A DNA stretch of 64,000 nt, taken from Mucilaginibacter daejeonensis. Its GTDB lineage: Bacteria > Bacteroidota > Bacteroidia > Sphingobacteriales > Sphingobacteriaceae. Where the stretch lies: contig NZ_CP086068.1 in NCBI RefSeq assembly GCF_020783335.1, positions 2,294,001 through 2,358,000 on the forward strand. The letters run 5' to 3'. The translations under genes were made by a program, and so were the position numbers. The notes below the pieces were generated by a model, which worked only from the letters and a program-made list of their open reading frames with translations, was not told the origin of the DNA and ran no database searches. Each line of letters starts with the position of its first letter. The first letter of the stretch is position 1. Below, in pieces: positions 28,396 through 37,793 of the stretch.

Positions 28396-29817
28396 ATGAA
28401 CAAACTGCTTTTAACCCTTCTGATGGTCGTTGCAAGCGCCTCGGCATTTGCGCAGCGGTTCTCACAATATAACACCGGCACCCTTTTCGAGTCGTTCGAA
28501 AACCCGTCGGCATCGGCTTTTATCCCTGATTCGAGCCGCCAGTTCGCCTTTAGTTTGCTTCCCAACCTGGGCGGTAACGTCACCTTGCAAGGCAACGTTC
28601 AACGCACGCTCAAATCAAGGCTATTCCTGGGGAGTTATGACAATTCGAACATCACTGCAGGAATGCGTTCGCCCAATATCATGTTCGCTAATGTGAATGC
28701 CTACATCGGGATGTTCAAAATGTTCACCAGCCTTAGCGGTAAGCAGGAAGTGGGCGTTTCGTACCAGATCAAAGGCACCGGCACTGGCAATGTTACCGAT
28801 GAAAGTGTTGCGATATACAATGGTTTGGGTGCTTTTCCGGCCAATAACTATAATAATATCTTCAATAGCAACGCTTTTTACGAGTCGTACCACCAGTTCA
28901 GTGTGACCTATAAAGAAAAGGTGACGCACAACTTTAGCTTTGGTGCAAAGATGAGTTTGCTGTCAGGCATCGCATATAATAAATTATATGTGACAAGATC
29001 AGCGCTGAGCGTGATCGATCGCGTCAATGGCGTGGCCGACCTCAGCTTGGCGGGGTTCTTCCAAAGTAATTATGTGTTAGGACAATTTGGCAAGCGCGAT
29101 CTGCTGCCTAACTTTAAAAGTCCGGGTCTTGCGGGTAGCTTGGGTGCCACAGTGATCGCTCCGGCAGGCATCATCGTTCAAGGTAACTTGAAGGATATCG
29201 GTTTTATTCGTTGGGGAAGCGGCTTCACCAACTATAGCTTTAACGCCACCCGCCGCATGTACAACCTAAACACCGCGCAGCGTGAAGATGCAGTGAACGA
29301 TGCCATTACCGGCCTGATCGAAACCAAACCGACCACCAAGGCCGACTACAAACCCATCGTTGGCCGGGCAGAATTGTCGGTAGCGAAAAAATTCATGTTG
29401 GGCGATGGCATCAGCTATCTGCCTACCGCCATCGTGTCTAAGAACGTATTTTTACAGGGTACCGCAGCAGCACTGACCAACAATGTACAGTTCGGGATAT
29501 TGGGCATAGGCGTGAACGGGATACTGCATGAGAACAAGCTTTTTGACCTGGGCTTACAGGCCATGATCAAGACACCTAATGTGGAGATATTTGTGGGAAG
29601 TGAGCAGGTAAGCCGGTCGGCGAACCTATTGAGCGCTAATGGCGGGAACGTAAGCGCGGTGAACAAGGATATGTCGTTCTCAGGAGCGAACGTTTACTTT
29701 GGCTTCTCGTTCAAATTCGGCAAAAAGATCGAACGCTGGAGAGGCGAAAGCTACTGGCCTAACGGTCATGAGCAAGGCCCACTGGGCAAGTGGTGGAACC
29801 GCAACGTATCGCAATAA
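28396..29817 (+). CDS. DUF5723-like outer-membrane protein
   Basis: A 473-residue protein with a signal peptide (LLMVVASASAFA, cleaved before Gln20). The mature chain is rich in alternating hydrophobic beta strands with Gly/Asn/Tyr turns. FSQYNTGTLFESFENPSASAF near the N-terminus and the closing FGFSFKFGKKIERWRG are typical of the Bacteroidota DUF5723 outer-membrane beta-barrel family. It is probably integral to the outer membrane; its role is unknown. It converges on tsaB with only 12 bp between stop codons. Confidence 0.8.
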   Translation: MNKLLLTLLMVVASASAFAQRFSQYNTGTLFESFENPSASAFIPDSSRQFAFSLLPNLGGNVTLQGNVQRTLKSRLFLGSYDNSNITAGMRSPNIMFANVNAYIGMFKMFTSLSGKQEVGVSYQIKGTGTGNVTDESVAIYNGLGAFPANNYNNIFNSNAFYESYHQFSVTYKEKVTHNFSFGAKMSLLSGIAYNKLYVTRSALSVIDRVNGVADLSLAGFFQSNYVLGQFGKRDLLPNFKSPGLAGSLGATVIAPAGIIVQGNLKDIGFIRWGSGFTNYSFNATRRMYNLNTAQREDAVNDAITGLIETKPTTKADYKPIVGRAELSVAKKFMLGDGISYLPTAIVSKNVFLQGTAAALTNNVQFGILGIGVNGILHENKLFDLGLQAMIKTPNVEIFVGSEQVSRSANLLSANGGNVSAVNKDMSFSGANVYFGFSFKFGKKIERWRGESYWPNGHEQGPLGKWWNRNVSQ

Positions 29818-29829
29818 TGAAGTGCTTGG

Positions 29830-30510
29830 TCAGGCTTTTTTACCGGCGATAAAGTCTTTCAAGTAGAATGGCTCGTAATAGGCCACATCCTCGAATTCCT
29901 TAGCTTCTAATTTTTGCAGGGCCCGTCTGGTCAGGAAAGTGGCCGAGTTGATCAGCTCGGTATCGAACAGCGCATTTGGATGTTTACCCAACACTTCGCG
30001 ACACTTGGCAGCGCCATCGCCAAAGAATAATATCTTGTGACGCTCGAGTACCTCGGTAAAGCTGTGCTCATCTATGATCTGCGCCGAAGTGGGTTCTACT
30101 CGGTCGCCCTGAGCGTCGAATAAAGCCGTATAGACCTCCATCCTACGCGCATCGATCATTGGGCAAAGCCACACATTTTGTTCCGGTGCGTGAGCGATCA
30201 TACCATCGACCATGGCTTGCAAGGTCTCTACAGCGATCAGGGGCTTGTCTAATGCATAACACAATCCTTTGGCAGTAGATACACCTATCCGCAATCCGGT
30301 GTACGATCCGGGGCCGCTGCTTACGGCTATGGCGTCAAGGTCGGCATAGGTCAGGCCTGCTGTCTTAAAAACTTCTTCAATAAAAACGGTGATCACCTCG
30401 GCGTGTATGTTGCGCTCGTTAAGTTCACGAACGGCGATCACCTGGCCGTCGCGTGTCAAGGCCACCGAGCATGCGGTGGTAGCGGTCTCTATTTGAAGTA
30501 GTAAACTCAT
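29830..30510 (-). CDS. tsaB: tRNA threonylcarbamoyladenosine biosynthesis protein TsaB
   Basis: TsaB pairs with TsaD to make the N6-threonylcarbamoyl modification of A37 in ANN-decoding tRNAs. The 226-residue protein has the ASKHA nucleotide-fold start (LLQIETATTACSVAL) and the block AVSSGPGSYTGLRIGVSTAKG near residue 63-83, diagnostic of TsaB. It follows yidD by 5 bp and forms the end of the rpmH-rnpA-yidD-tsaB block. Confidence 0.95.
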   Translation of the reverse strand: MSLLLQIETATTACSVALTRDGQVIAVRELNERNIHAEVITVFIEEVFKTAGLTYADLDAIAVSSGPGSYTGLRIGVSTAKGLCYALDKPLIAVETLQAMVDGMIAHAPEQNVWLCPMIDARRMEVYTALFDAQGDRVEPTSAQIIDEHSFTEVLERHKILFFGDGAAKCREVLGKHPNALFDTELINSATFLTRRALQKLEAKEFEDVAYYEPFYLKDFIAGKKA

Positions 30511-30515
30511 AACTA

Positions 30516-30749
30516 TCAGGGTACGGGGTCATGGCCATGGCCTCCCCAGGGGTTGCACCGGCCAATGCGTTTTAAGGTTAACCAGCCTCCTTTGAAGGGG
30601 CCGTACTTTTTGATGGCCTCCACCCCATACTGGGAGCAGGTGGGCGTATAACGGCATTGGGCACCCAGCAAAGGCGACAACAGCTTTTGATAAAGCCGGA
30701 TGAGCAGCACGAACAGCCCACCAATGGCCTTATTGATCAGCTTTAGCAT
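30516..30749 (-). CDS. yidD: Membrane protein insertion efficiency factor YidD
   Basis: A 77-residue protein with an N-terminal amphipathic/hydrophobic helix, then the conserved [11 protein letters not shown] and GCRNPW-type ending ([17 protein letters not shown]) of YidD. The family assists YidC-mediated membrane insertion. It overlaps the 3' end of rnpA by 20 bp, as is common for this pair. Confidence 0.95.
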   Translation of the reverse strand: MLKLINKAIGGLFVLLIRLYQKLLSPLLGAQCRYTPTCSQYGVEAIKKYGPFKGGWLTLKRIGRCNPWGGHGHDPVP

Positions 30750-31134
30750 GGCTGGCGTTTACCTGTTCACACAATTGCCCCATTAGCCTGATCATCTTTT
30801 TGTCCATAAAGGCCATGTCGTTGATCTCTTTACCTATGTAAGCCACTGATAGGATCAGCTGACCAGCATTTGCGGCTAAAGGGGTGTAAAGCAGTTCCTG
30901 TTTATGCAGTCGATAGGCCTCACGGGTACGGCGCTTGATCAGGTTGCGGTCCACCGCGCGTTTGAAACGCTTTTTGGCCGCCGTGATCACCACTTGCACC
31001 TGTGCTGGTAGCGGTTGAGGCGCGGGCATCCACATCACACGGTATGGGTAACACAAAAAGGAAGAACCGCTACGAAAAAGCTCATCAATGAGCCTTTTAT
31101 TACATAGCTTCTCTTCCTTTTTAAAAGTGTACAT
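30730..31134 (-). CDS. rnpA: Ribonuclease P protein component
   Basis: RnpA binds the RNase P RNA and aids 5' maturation of tRNAs. With the ATG at 31134 ([10 protein letters not shown]) it is 134 residues. The RNR signature appears as [19 protein letters not shown], and the N-terminal [16 protein letters not shown] matches the family start. A further upstream in-frame ATG at 31164 would add ten residues with no family similarity. It lies 72 bp after rpmH and overlaps yidD. Confidence 0.95.
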   Translation of the reverse strand: MYTFKKEEKLCNKRLIDELFRSGSSFLCYPYRVMWMPAPQPLPAQVQVVITAAKKRFKRAVDRNLIKRRTREAYRLHKQELLYTPLAANAGQLILSVAYIGKEINDMAFMDKKMIRLMGQLCEQVNASHAKADQ

Positions 31135-31206
31135 ATTGCTTAACTGGTATACCGGTAATATCAAATAACGGCACCAACTCCGTCATTGCGGAGCAAGCAA
31201 CCTGTA

Positions 31207-31365
31207 TTATGCTTTGTGACGACGCTCGTCAGATACTGACAATCTTTTTCTGCCTTTGGCTCTTCTTGCAGCTAAAACCCTACGGCCATTAGCAGTTGCC
31301 ATACGCTCACGGAAACCGTGTTTGTTCCTTCTTTTACGCTGAGATGGCTGGAATGTTCTTTTCAT
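31207..31365 (-). CDS. rpmH: 50S ribosomal protein L34
   Basis: A 52-residue basic protein, translated by hand from the complement: [18 protein letters not shown], then [19 protein letters not shown] and KRLSVSD. This is the L34 signature (KRTFQPS, HGFRxRM, GRRVLxxRRxKGR). The 8-residue C-terminal tail (ERRHKA end) is slightly longer than in E. coli (46 residues), as is usual in Bacteroidota. It leads the rpmH-rnpA-yidD-tsaB block. dnaA and an origin are not adjacent here. Confidence 0.97.
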   Translation of the reverse strand: MKRTFQPSQRKRRNKHGFRERMATANGRRVLAARRAKGRKRLSVSDERRHKA

Positions 31366-31501
31366 GATCGTTATGTTGTATTCGTTATTCCTTATTTAAA
31401 ACGGAGTGCAAATTTAGCGTTTTTATTTAAGTTTTCAAATATCACAAATACTATTTTCATACCATCGTATAAAATGTATATTACCCATCAAAACCGCATC
31501 T

Positions 31502-32365
31502 ATGAAACGCCTGCTGCTTGTAATGATACTTTGCTCTCCACTTTTGCTGACGGCGCAAAGTTATAAGATATATGATACTACCAGGCAAAAAGAGATCACC
31601 ACCGATGAGGTAGTGGCCTTGATGGACAAGGCCGACGTGCTCTTCTATGGCGAGGAGCACAACGACTCTGTAGGACATAAACTGGAGTTAGAGCTTTTCA
31701 GCAAGTTGGTGCAGCGTTATCCTGCTAAAGCGATCTTGTCGTTAGAGATGTTCGAGACCGATACCCAACCTGTGCTGAACGAATACCTTGCCGGATTGAT
31801 AAGAGAAAAGAATCTGGTGAATGATGCCCGTGCCTGGAACAATTATAAAGACTATCGCCCTATGGTAGAGCTGGCCAAGGAAAAGCACATCCCAGTGATC
31901 GCGGCCAATGCCCCCGGTCGTTATACTAACCGTGTTACGCGACTTGGACTTGCCGGTCTGCAGCAACTGGACGCTACTGCCAAAGGATGGCTGGCGCCAC
32001 TACCTATCGATACAGCTACCGGCGCATACTATCAAAAGTTCGTGCAGATCATGGGCGGGCACGGTGCAATGGGTGGCATGCAGATCTACCAATCGCAAAA
32101 CCTGTGGGATGCCACCATGGCCTATAGCATTGCCAAATACTTGAAGGCTCATGCAGGCAGTAAGATCATGCAGGTGAACGGCAGTTTCCACAGTGAAGAC
32201 AAATTAGGTGCAGCGGCACAACTAAAAAAGTACGCGCCCGCTGCACGTATGATCAATATAGCCACCTACGCGGTCAGCGACCTAAAACAGGTTGGCTGGA
32301 GCAAGTACAGTAAGGACAACGACATCATTATCTTGACCGACGCCCAACTGCCCCGAAGTTTCTGA
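31502..32365 (+). CDS. ChaN-like (DUF399) exported protein
   Basis: A 287-residue protein with a signal peptide (LLLVMILCSPLLLTAQS; cleavage near residue 19). The ChaN/DUF399 pattern is visible: ADVLFYGEEHNDSVGH near residues 44-59, ILSLEMFETD near 78-87, PVIAANAP near 130, GGHGAMGG near 183 and NGSFHSEDKLG near 226. C. jejuni ChaN binds heme, so iron or heme handling in the periplasm is plausible but inferred. It converges with mscL with 2 bp between stops and is monocistronic. Confidence 0.85.
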   Translation: MKRLLLVMILCSPLLLTAQSYKIYDTTRQKEITTDEVVALMDKADVLFYGEEHNDSVGHKLELELFSKLVQRYPAKAILSLEMFETDTQPVLNEYLAGLIREKNLVNDARAWNNYKDYRPMVELAKEKHIPVIAANAPGRYTNRVTRLGLAGLQQLDATAKGWLAPLPIDTATGAYYQKFVQIMGGHGAMGGMQIYQSQNLWDATMAYSIAKYLKAHAGSKIMQVNGSFHSEDKLGAAAQLKKYAPAARMINIATYAVSDLKQVGWSKYSKDNDIIILTDAQLPRSF

Positions 32366-32367
32366 TC

Positions 32368-32754
32368 TTACTTTCTGGCTAACAGGTCGCGAATCTCGGT
32401 CAGTAATACCTCTTCTTTCGTGGGTGGTGGTACTACGGTCGGCGCTACAGCTTCTTTCTTCTTGAATTGATTGATAGCTTTGATGAATAAGAACAGAGCA
32501 AAGGCCACAATAATGAACGAGATCACCTGTGACACGAAATTGCCATACTTGATCGCAGTGCCGGGTATCACCAATTGACTTAGGTTGGTCAAGTTGGCTG
32601 CCTTTAGGGCCGGGGTAAGTATAGCCGGGGTGATAATATCATCGACCAGCGAGCTAACGATCTTACCAAATGCTCCACCTATCACAACTGCAACGGCAAG
32701 GTCAAGTACGTTGCCTTTTACGGCAAATTCTTTAAATTCTTTAATAAATGACAT
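32368..32754 (-). CDS. mscL: Large-conductance mechanosensitive channel MscL
   Basis: A 128-residue inner-membrane channel that opens under membrane tension to relieve hypo-osmotic shock. The N-terminal FIKEFKEFAVKGNVLDLAVAV and VIGGAFGKIVSSLVDDIITP are the gate helix TM1 and following loop. TM2 is at about residues 72-92, and the cytoplasmic bundle ends with EVLLTEIRDLLARK. Confidence 0.97.
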   Translation of the reverse strand: MSFIKEFKEFAVKGNVLDLAVAVVIGGAFGKIVSSLVDDIITPAILTPALKAANLTNLSQLVIPGTAIKYGNFVSQVISFIIVAFALFLFIKAINQFKKKEAVAPTVVPPPTKEEVLLTEIRDLLARK

Positions 32755-32875
32755 AAGCTAAAAGATTGAGTATCGAGCTAATTTAATATTAAACATGGCA
32801 CAATAAAAATGTTTGTTGTTCATTGAAACAAAAAATGCCGTATCGCATTAACCTTAAACTATACAGATCTTACTT

Positions 32876-32906
32876 TTTGTTTAATAGCGCCTTTCGTGTA
32901 TTTTTG
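32876..32906 (+). promoter_or_regulatory. Bacteroidota-type promoter of rpoN
   Basis: TTTG at 32876-32879, a 19-nt spacer and TATTTTTG at 32899-32906 give a near-ideal -33/-7 promoter of the Bacteroidota primary sigma factor. The rpoN ATG at 32921 follows only about 14 nt later, so the leader is extremely short. Confidence 0.75.
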
Positions 32907-32920
32907 GCGGACCATTTCCT

Positions 32921-34396
32921 ATGTTAAAACAGAATCTTCAGCAAAAACTCTTACAAAAGTTATCGCCTCAGCAAATACAGTTCATTAAACTGTTGCAGGT
33001 GCCTACCGTATCATTAGATACCCGGATCAAAGAAGAACTGGAAGAGAACCCCGCGCTGGAAGACCTAAGTTTGACCAACATGAGCGAACCCGAGGAGCAA
33101 TACCCGGACCGCGACCCTGATGACGATTATTCATCAGACCATGAAGAAAGCAACGACTTTGACGAGTTCAACATCGATGATTACCTGCAGGATGACAACC
33201 TGAACGATTACGGCTCACGTTACGACCAGAACGGCGACGATGAAGAGGACCGCAAGGAAATGCCGATCGCTATCCAGAGTTCGTTCTTCGAAAATTTGCA
33301 GGCTCAGCTTGACCTGGTGCCTTTAAGTGATAAAGATTTTCGCATCGGTCAGCAGATCATTGGCAGTTTGGATGACGATGGTTACCTGCGCCGCCCGATC
33401 ATGTCATTGACGGACGACCTTGCTTTTTCGCAAAATGTTTTTGCGGAGGATGAAGAAGTTGAGGAAATGCTGAAGCTGATTCAAACCTTTGATCCTCCGG
33501 GCGTTGGTGCGCGTAGCTTGCAGGAATGTTTGCTGATCCAACTGCGCCGTAAGGATGCTACCGACCCGATCATCAAGAAAGCGATACTGGTGGTCGAAAA
33601 TTATCTGGAAGAGTTTACCCGTAAGCATTACGACAAATTGGAGCGTGCACTGAGCATGAATTCAATAGAGCTACGCGGAGTAGTGAACGAGATCTTAAAA
33701 TTGAACCCCAAACCGGGGGATTCGAACGAGGTGAATACCAAGCAACAGCAGGTAATTCCAGACTTCCATATCACCAATAACGACGGCACCCTTATACTGA
33801 CCCTCAATGCCAAGAATGCGCCCGAACTGCGCGTAAGCCGCTCCTACCAGGAAATGTTCGAGCATTATGACAAGGCCTCTCAACGCGACAAAAAGATGAA
33901 AGAGGCGGTCCAGTTCGTAAAACAAAAATTGGACTCAGCCAAGTGGTTCATCGATGCGATCAAGCAGCGCCAGCAAACCCTGCTCAAGACCATGAACGCG
34001 ATCATGCAGTATCAGTATGAGTTCTTCTTAACGGGTGACGAAAAGAACCTTCGCCCAATGATCTTGAAGGACATCGCCGATCGCATCAATATGGATATCT
34101 CTACCGTATCGCGCGTGGCCAACTCTAAGTACGTGCAAACTGAGTTCGGTACGTTCCTGCTCAAATCATTCTTTAGCGAGGCCATCCAGACCGAGAGCGG
34201 CGAAGAAGTGTCTAACAAGGAAGTAAAGAAGATACTGGAAGAATGCATAGGCGGCGAGGACAAGCGTCACCCACTGGCTGACGAAAAGCTTACGGACATC
34301 CTGAAAGAGCGTGGTTACAACATAGCCCGCCGTACCGTAGCCAAATACCGTGAGCAAATGAACATTCCGGTGGCACGTTTGCGTAAAGAGCTTTAA
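32921..34396 (+). CDS. rpoN: RNA polymerase sigma-54 factor
   Basis: Sigma-54 directs RNA polymerase to -24/-12 promoters and needs AAA+ activators. The 491-residue protein shows region I (Gln/Leu-rich, residues 1-50: LSPQQIQFIKLLQVPTVSLD), a strongly acidic region II (about 50-110), the core-binding and DNA-binding region III, and the RpoN box ARRTVAKYRE at 469-478. No bacterial enhancer-binding protein is in the window. A strong promoter lies immediately upstream. Confidence 0.97.
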   Translation: MLKQNLQQKLLQKLSPQQIQFIKLLQVPTVSLDTRIKEELEENPALEDLSLTNMSEPEEQYPDRDPDDDYSSDHEESNDFDEFNIDDYLQDDNLNDYGSRYDQNGDDEEDRKEMPIAIQSSFFENLQAQLDLVPLSDKDFRIGQQIIGSLDDDGYLRRPIMSLTDDLAFSQNVFAEDEEVEEMLKLIQTFDPPGVGARSLQECLLIQLRRKDATDPIIKKAILVVENYLEEFTRKHYDKLERALSMNSIELRGVVNEILKLNPKPGDSNEVNTKQQQVIPDFHITNNDGTLILTLNAKNAPELRVSRSYQEMFEHYDKASQRDKKMKEAVQFVKQKLDSAKWFIDAIKQRQQTLLKTMNAIMQYQYEFFLTGDEKNLRPMILKDIADRINMDISTVSRVANSKYVQTEFGTFLLKSFFSEAIQTESGEEVSNKEVKKILEECIGGEDKRHPLADEKLTDILKERGYNIARRTVAKYREQMNIPVARLRKEL

Positions 34397-34598
34397 CGAT
34401 AGCTGCATATCGGTTCTTAGTTCAATTTTTTTCTTTTGCATACTGCGCATGCAGTTCGCTAAATGGAGGTGCCTTTGTTGTGACCACGTTAGCGTATAAA
34501 CACGTGTATGTGTGAGGTATAAAAACTAAACCGCGCGGTTGAAGTTATATGCTCATCACCACTACTGTATTTGCACACACATTACACATTACCGATAC

Positions 34599-35108
34599 AT
34601 GGAATCCAAACAACTATTATCTGACGATCCGGCTATTTTAAAGAAACACTTCGTACATCACCTGAACAGGGTGTATTACGGTAAACGGTATCTGTACTCC
34701 AACCTGCCCAAGCTTATCGATCGCTCATCCTTTAAAAGACTACAGCAAGGCATAAAGGAGGTTTGGGAAGATGTAGGCCGACAGATCGAACGTATAGAAA
34801 AGATCTATGAGCTTATTAAAGCGGAGCCCGACAAAGAGAACTGCGTGCCGATCATCGCCGTGTTCGAGGATGCCTTTGATCCTCAGGATTACCATACCGA
34901 AGATTGCATGTTGAATGACATCGATACTATTTTGTACCTGCAATTACTCGAACACGTGAACATCACCTCGTACCGCATGCTCAAAATGCTGGCAAAACGT
35001 TTGGATCATACCGAGGTACAACAACTATTGCAGGAATGCTACGATGAATCAAAAGAAGATGATCACCTTTTCCAAATGATCACTGATGAATATGTAGGCC
35101 GTTCCTAA
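34599..35108 (+). CDS. DUF892 (YciE-like) ferritin-like protein
   Basis: A 169-residue helical protein starting MESKQLLSDDPAIL at the ATG at 34599; the upstream frame from 34539 adds a His/Cys-rich stretch with no family likeness. KKHFVHHLNRVYYGKRYLYSNLPKL, and later TEDCMLNDIDTILYLQLLEHVNITSYRMLKMLAKRL, fit the four-helix DUF892 fold. Members are usually stress-induced. The classical metal-ligand Glu/His pattern is not clearly complete. A strong bidirectional terminator follows. The neighbouring YtxH gene is convergent, a general-stress context. Confidence 0.7.
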   Translation: MESKQLLSDDPAILKKHFVHHLNRVYYGKRYLYSNLPKLIDRSSFKRLQQGIKEVWEDVGRQIERIEKIYELIKAEPDKENCVPIIAVFEDAFDPQDYHTEDCMLNDIDTILYLQLLEHVNITSYRMLKMLAKRLDHTEVQQLLQECYDESKEDDHLFQMITDEYVGRS

Positions 35109-35118
35109 ACGGTCCCTG

Positions 35119-35163
35119 AAAATAATAAAGCCCCGACCGAATTGGCCAGGGCTTTATTATTTT
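35119..35163. terminator. Bidirectional terminator between DUF892 and YtxH genes
   Basis: A perfect 15-bp inverted repeat (AAAATAATAAAGCCC / GGGCTTTATTATTTT) with a 15-nt loop sits between the convergent stop codons, with U-rich ends in both directions. Confidence 0.9.
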
Positions 35164-35181
35164 ACGAAGCTGATCAGTTGC

Positions 35182-35535
35182 TTATGAATGCTGGATAGCG
35201 TTGTTCACGTCATCGGCCTGATCTTTAAAGCGATCTTTACCTTCTTCATATTTATCAGTGGCATATGATTCAGCCTGATCTTTGTAATCAGCGGCTGCGC
35301 CAACGGCATCATTCCATTTTGATTTGGCTTTTTCGGCTACCGAATTACCATATTCTTTTACGTTAGAAGCTGTCGACTGTGCTTTATCTTTAGCTCTGTC
35401 AACAAGGTCATTTACGTAATCGGCAATATCTTCTCTCAGTTCCGAACCACTTTCCGGAGCCAGTAATAAGCCGATCGCTGCACCGGCGGCAGCGCCCACT
35501 AAAAGTGCTGCGATAACTTTAGTTTGATCTTTCAT
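35182..35535 (-). CDS. YtxH-domain general stress protein
   Basis: A 117-residue protein. The N-terminal membrane segment with a Gly/Ala zipper (ALLVGAAAGAAIGLLLAPESG) followed by SELREDI is the YtxH/DUF4398-like pattern. The rest is a charged helical, probably coiled-coil or LEA-like region (KDKAQSTASNVKEYG, EKAKSKWNDAVG, DKYEEGKDRFKDQ). Members are small stress proteins in many Bacteroidota. Confidence 0.85.
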   Translation of the reverse strand: MKDQTKVIAALLVGAAAGAAIGLLLAPESGSELREDIADYVNDLVDRAKDKAQSTASNVKEYGNSVAEKAKSKWNDAVGAAADYKDQAESYATDKYEEGKDRFKDQADDVNNAIQHS

Positions 35536-35635
35536 GCTCGTTCAATTTGTAGATGATTATACATTCCATAACGTTAGAGCAACGTTTGTGTTTGAAAAAC
35601 ATTAAAAAGTTTTAAAGGTCAACTGGTTACGCAGA

Positions 35636-37513
35636 TCAGGCTTGGTCGGTACTGATCGGTAAGGTAAAATGGAAGGCAGCTCCTTTGTTCTTTTCGCTCA
35701 ATACCCAAACGCGGCCGTTATGGCGTTTCACGATCTCGGCCACTACGTACAAGCCAATGCCAAACCCGGAGAAGGTCTGTTCGTTGCGTCCCTCAACCCG
35801 GTAAAAGCGGTCGAATATCTTAGCTTGTTCGGTGGTATCGATGCCGATCCCGTAATCACGAACGATAACGGTCACCTCCCTTTCGCTGATCTCCACATCC
35901 ACATCTACCCTATCGCTCTCGGGCGAGTACTTGATCGCGTTGGTCAAAAAGTTGGTCACCACCTGGGCTATGCGGTCACGATCGGCGTAAATACTGATCG
36001 TAGGCGGTAAGCCGCTATAAATGATATCGTGCTGTGACGAGGTATGCTGAACCTCATCTACGGTCTCCTTGATCAGGTCGTGCAATGTGAACACCTCGCT
36101 ATTCAGGCTCAAGCGGCCACTTTCCATTTTTGATACATCGAGCAGATCAGTGATCAGGCGGGTGAGCTTGTTGATCTGCTTGTTCACGGTAGAAAGTGAG
36201 CGCATCAGGAACTCATCATGCTCGCGCTTGGCGTAAATGGTGAGCAATAGTTGAACGTACGCCTTGATCGATGTGATCGGCGTTTTCAGCTCATGGCTGG
36301 CCATTCCTATAAAATCGTTCTTGACCTGCTCATGCTCCTTCATTTCAGTAATATCCATCCCCGAACCTATATAGCCTTCAAAAACATTGTCGTCGGTAAA
36401 ACGCGGTATGCCTTTCATGCCTATCCAGCGGTAATCACCGTCTGAGTGCCGCATCCGGTACTCCATATAGAACTCCTGCCGGTTCTCGAACGCCTCCTCG
36501 TAGGTATTCAGTACCATGTCATGGTCCAACGGGTGCATCAGGTCACTTTGCAGGTAACCATTATCTGCAAGCAAATGCGGAACGCTGGCAAAGCTTGTCC
36601 AGTTCTTATTCAGGAAGGTGATACGTTTATTAGCGCCGGTCATCCAGATCAGCACCGGGGCCGAATCGGCTATATCCCTGAAACGCCGCTCGCTTTCCTG
36701 TAATGACCGCTCGTAGCTTTTACGCTCGGTGATATCCATACACGAACCTACGTAACCGGCAAATTCCCCCGATGATAGGTAGCGTGGCTTACCCGTAGCG
36801 GCCACCCACTGCACACCGCCATCGGCCCGTACCACCCTAAAGTCGAGCTGAAAGGTGTTCTTGACGGTCAGCTCCCTAATAAAGGTGCTGATCACGCGGT
36901 CTCGGTCCTCTGGCATCACGTATTCGATCCACCCGCGGCCCATATGATCTTCGTAAGGATGGCCTGTCCATTGCACCCAGGTGTGATTCACAAAGGTCAT
37001 GTTGCCTCGTTGATCCACGGTCCACAGGGCGGTACCGGCGGCATCGGTAATATCTTTAAATAGGAGTTGCTGTTCGATGGTGTGGCTACGGATCAATACA
37101 CGGTCGGTCACATCAAAGCCAGATATGGTAACACCCGTTATGGCACCATCACGGTCAAGCAACGGCGAAAAATACAGGTCGTAAAACTTGGTGCTTCGCG
37201 ATGACCGGTCCTTATGATCGGGATCATGAACCGGTAGCTCGTACAAGCGGGTGGTACGGCCACTGTGGTAGGCGGCCTCTATGTTGCGAAAGGTGCCCTC
37301 ACCTAATTGAGGCCATGCTTGGCGCATAGGTAGTTCAAGCGCGTCGTGCCCTTTGAACAAGCGGCTGAATAGCGGGCTCATCCATACGCAAACGCCATTA
37401 GCTCCCCTTACTACGGCAGCTATGCCATCAGTATGCCCGAACAACTGCATAAGCGCAGCGTTGGCCTGGTAGAAACCACCGTAAAGATCGGTATGTTCAG
37501 TTTCAGGTAGCAT
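35636..37513 (-). CDS. PAS-domain hybrid-free sensor histidine kinase
   Basis: A 625-residue soluble kinase with no membrane segment. Three PAS/PAC modules are seen at about residues 15-135, 150-265 and 275-390 (the latter two with WTGHP/WVAATGKPRY and NKNWTSF/WIGMKGIPRF). The HisKA H-box MASHELKTPITSIKAYVQLL has its His near residue 405. The HATPase domain has N-box FLTNAIKYS, G1 DYGIGID and G2 GFGIGLYV (about 520-620). It probably phosphorylates a separate regulator, not identified; there is no receiver domain. It is divergent from the phytochrome gene across 280 bp. Confidence 0.92.
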   Translation of the reverse strand: MLPETEHTDLYGGFYQANAALMQLFGHTDGIAAVVRGANGVCVWMSPLFSRLFKGHDALELPMRQAWPQLGEGTFRNIEAAYHSGRTTRLYELPVHDPDHKDRSSRSTKFYDLYFSPLLDRDGAITGVTISGFDVTDRVLIRSHTIEQQLLFKDITDAAGTALWTVDQRGNMTFVNHTWVQWTGHPYEDHMGRGWIEYVMPEDRDRVISTFIRELTVKNTFQLDFRVVRADGGVQWVAATGKPRYLSSGEFAGYVGSCMDITERKSYERSLQESERRFRDIADSAPVLIWMTGANKRITFLNKNWTSFASVPHLLADNGYLQSDLMHPLDHDMVLNTYEEAFENRQEFYMEYRMRHSDGDYRWIGMKGIPRFTDDNVFEGYIGSGMDITEMKEHEQVKNDFIGMASHELKTPITSIKAYVQLLLTIYAKREHDEFLMRSLSTVNKQINKLTRLITDLLDVSKMESGRLSLNSEVFTLHDLIKETVDEVQHTSSQHDIIYSGLPPTISIYADRDRIAQVVTNFLTNAIKYSPESDRVDVDVEISEREVTVIVRDYGIGIDTTEQAKIFDRFYRVEGRNEQTFSGFGIGLYVVAEIVKRHNGRVWVLSEKNKGAAFHFTLPISTDQA

Positions 37514-37727
37514 AGGTCAGTTATATATACTAATTTCCTTTTTTAATTACATATTAACAAATAATATTTTTAGGTAAATTGCGCTAAACGACATCATTAA
37601 CGCGGGTGTACTCCTAAAAGTGTTAAAAAAGGGTTATCCGCCGAATAAATTATTTTCAAATAGTTGTAGTTTTACCCTCTACTTGGACGTGCGCCGCTGT
37701 GAACTCTTGGGTTTTTACCTTGGTGCG

Positions 37728-37758
37728 AACGGATCTTGTTATCGAAAAAAGATCCGTT
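37728..37758. promoter_or_regulatory. Perfect inverted repeat upstream of the phytochrome gene
   Basis: AACGGATCTT (37728-37737) and AAGATCCGTT (37749-37758) are perfect 10-bp inverted arms around an 11-bp centre, ending 35 bp before the ATG at 37794. There is no T-run after it, so an operator or leader hairpin is more likely than a terminator. Confidence 0.5.
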
Positions 37759-37793
37759 GTCCGGTATTAGTTGCCTGCTGGCTTTTTAAGTAA

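Noticed and set aside
34539..34598. N-terminal extension of the DUF892 protein rich in His/Cys
   Set aside because: It is not conserved in the family. The ATG at 34599 begins the recognisable domain.
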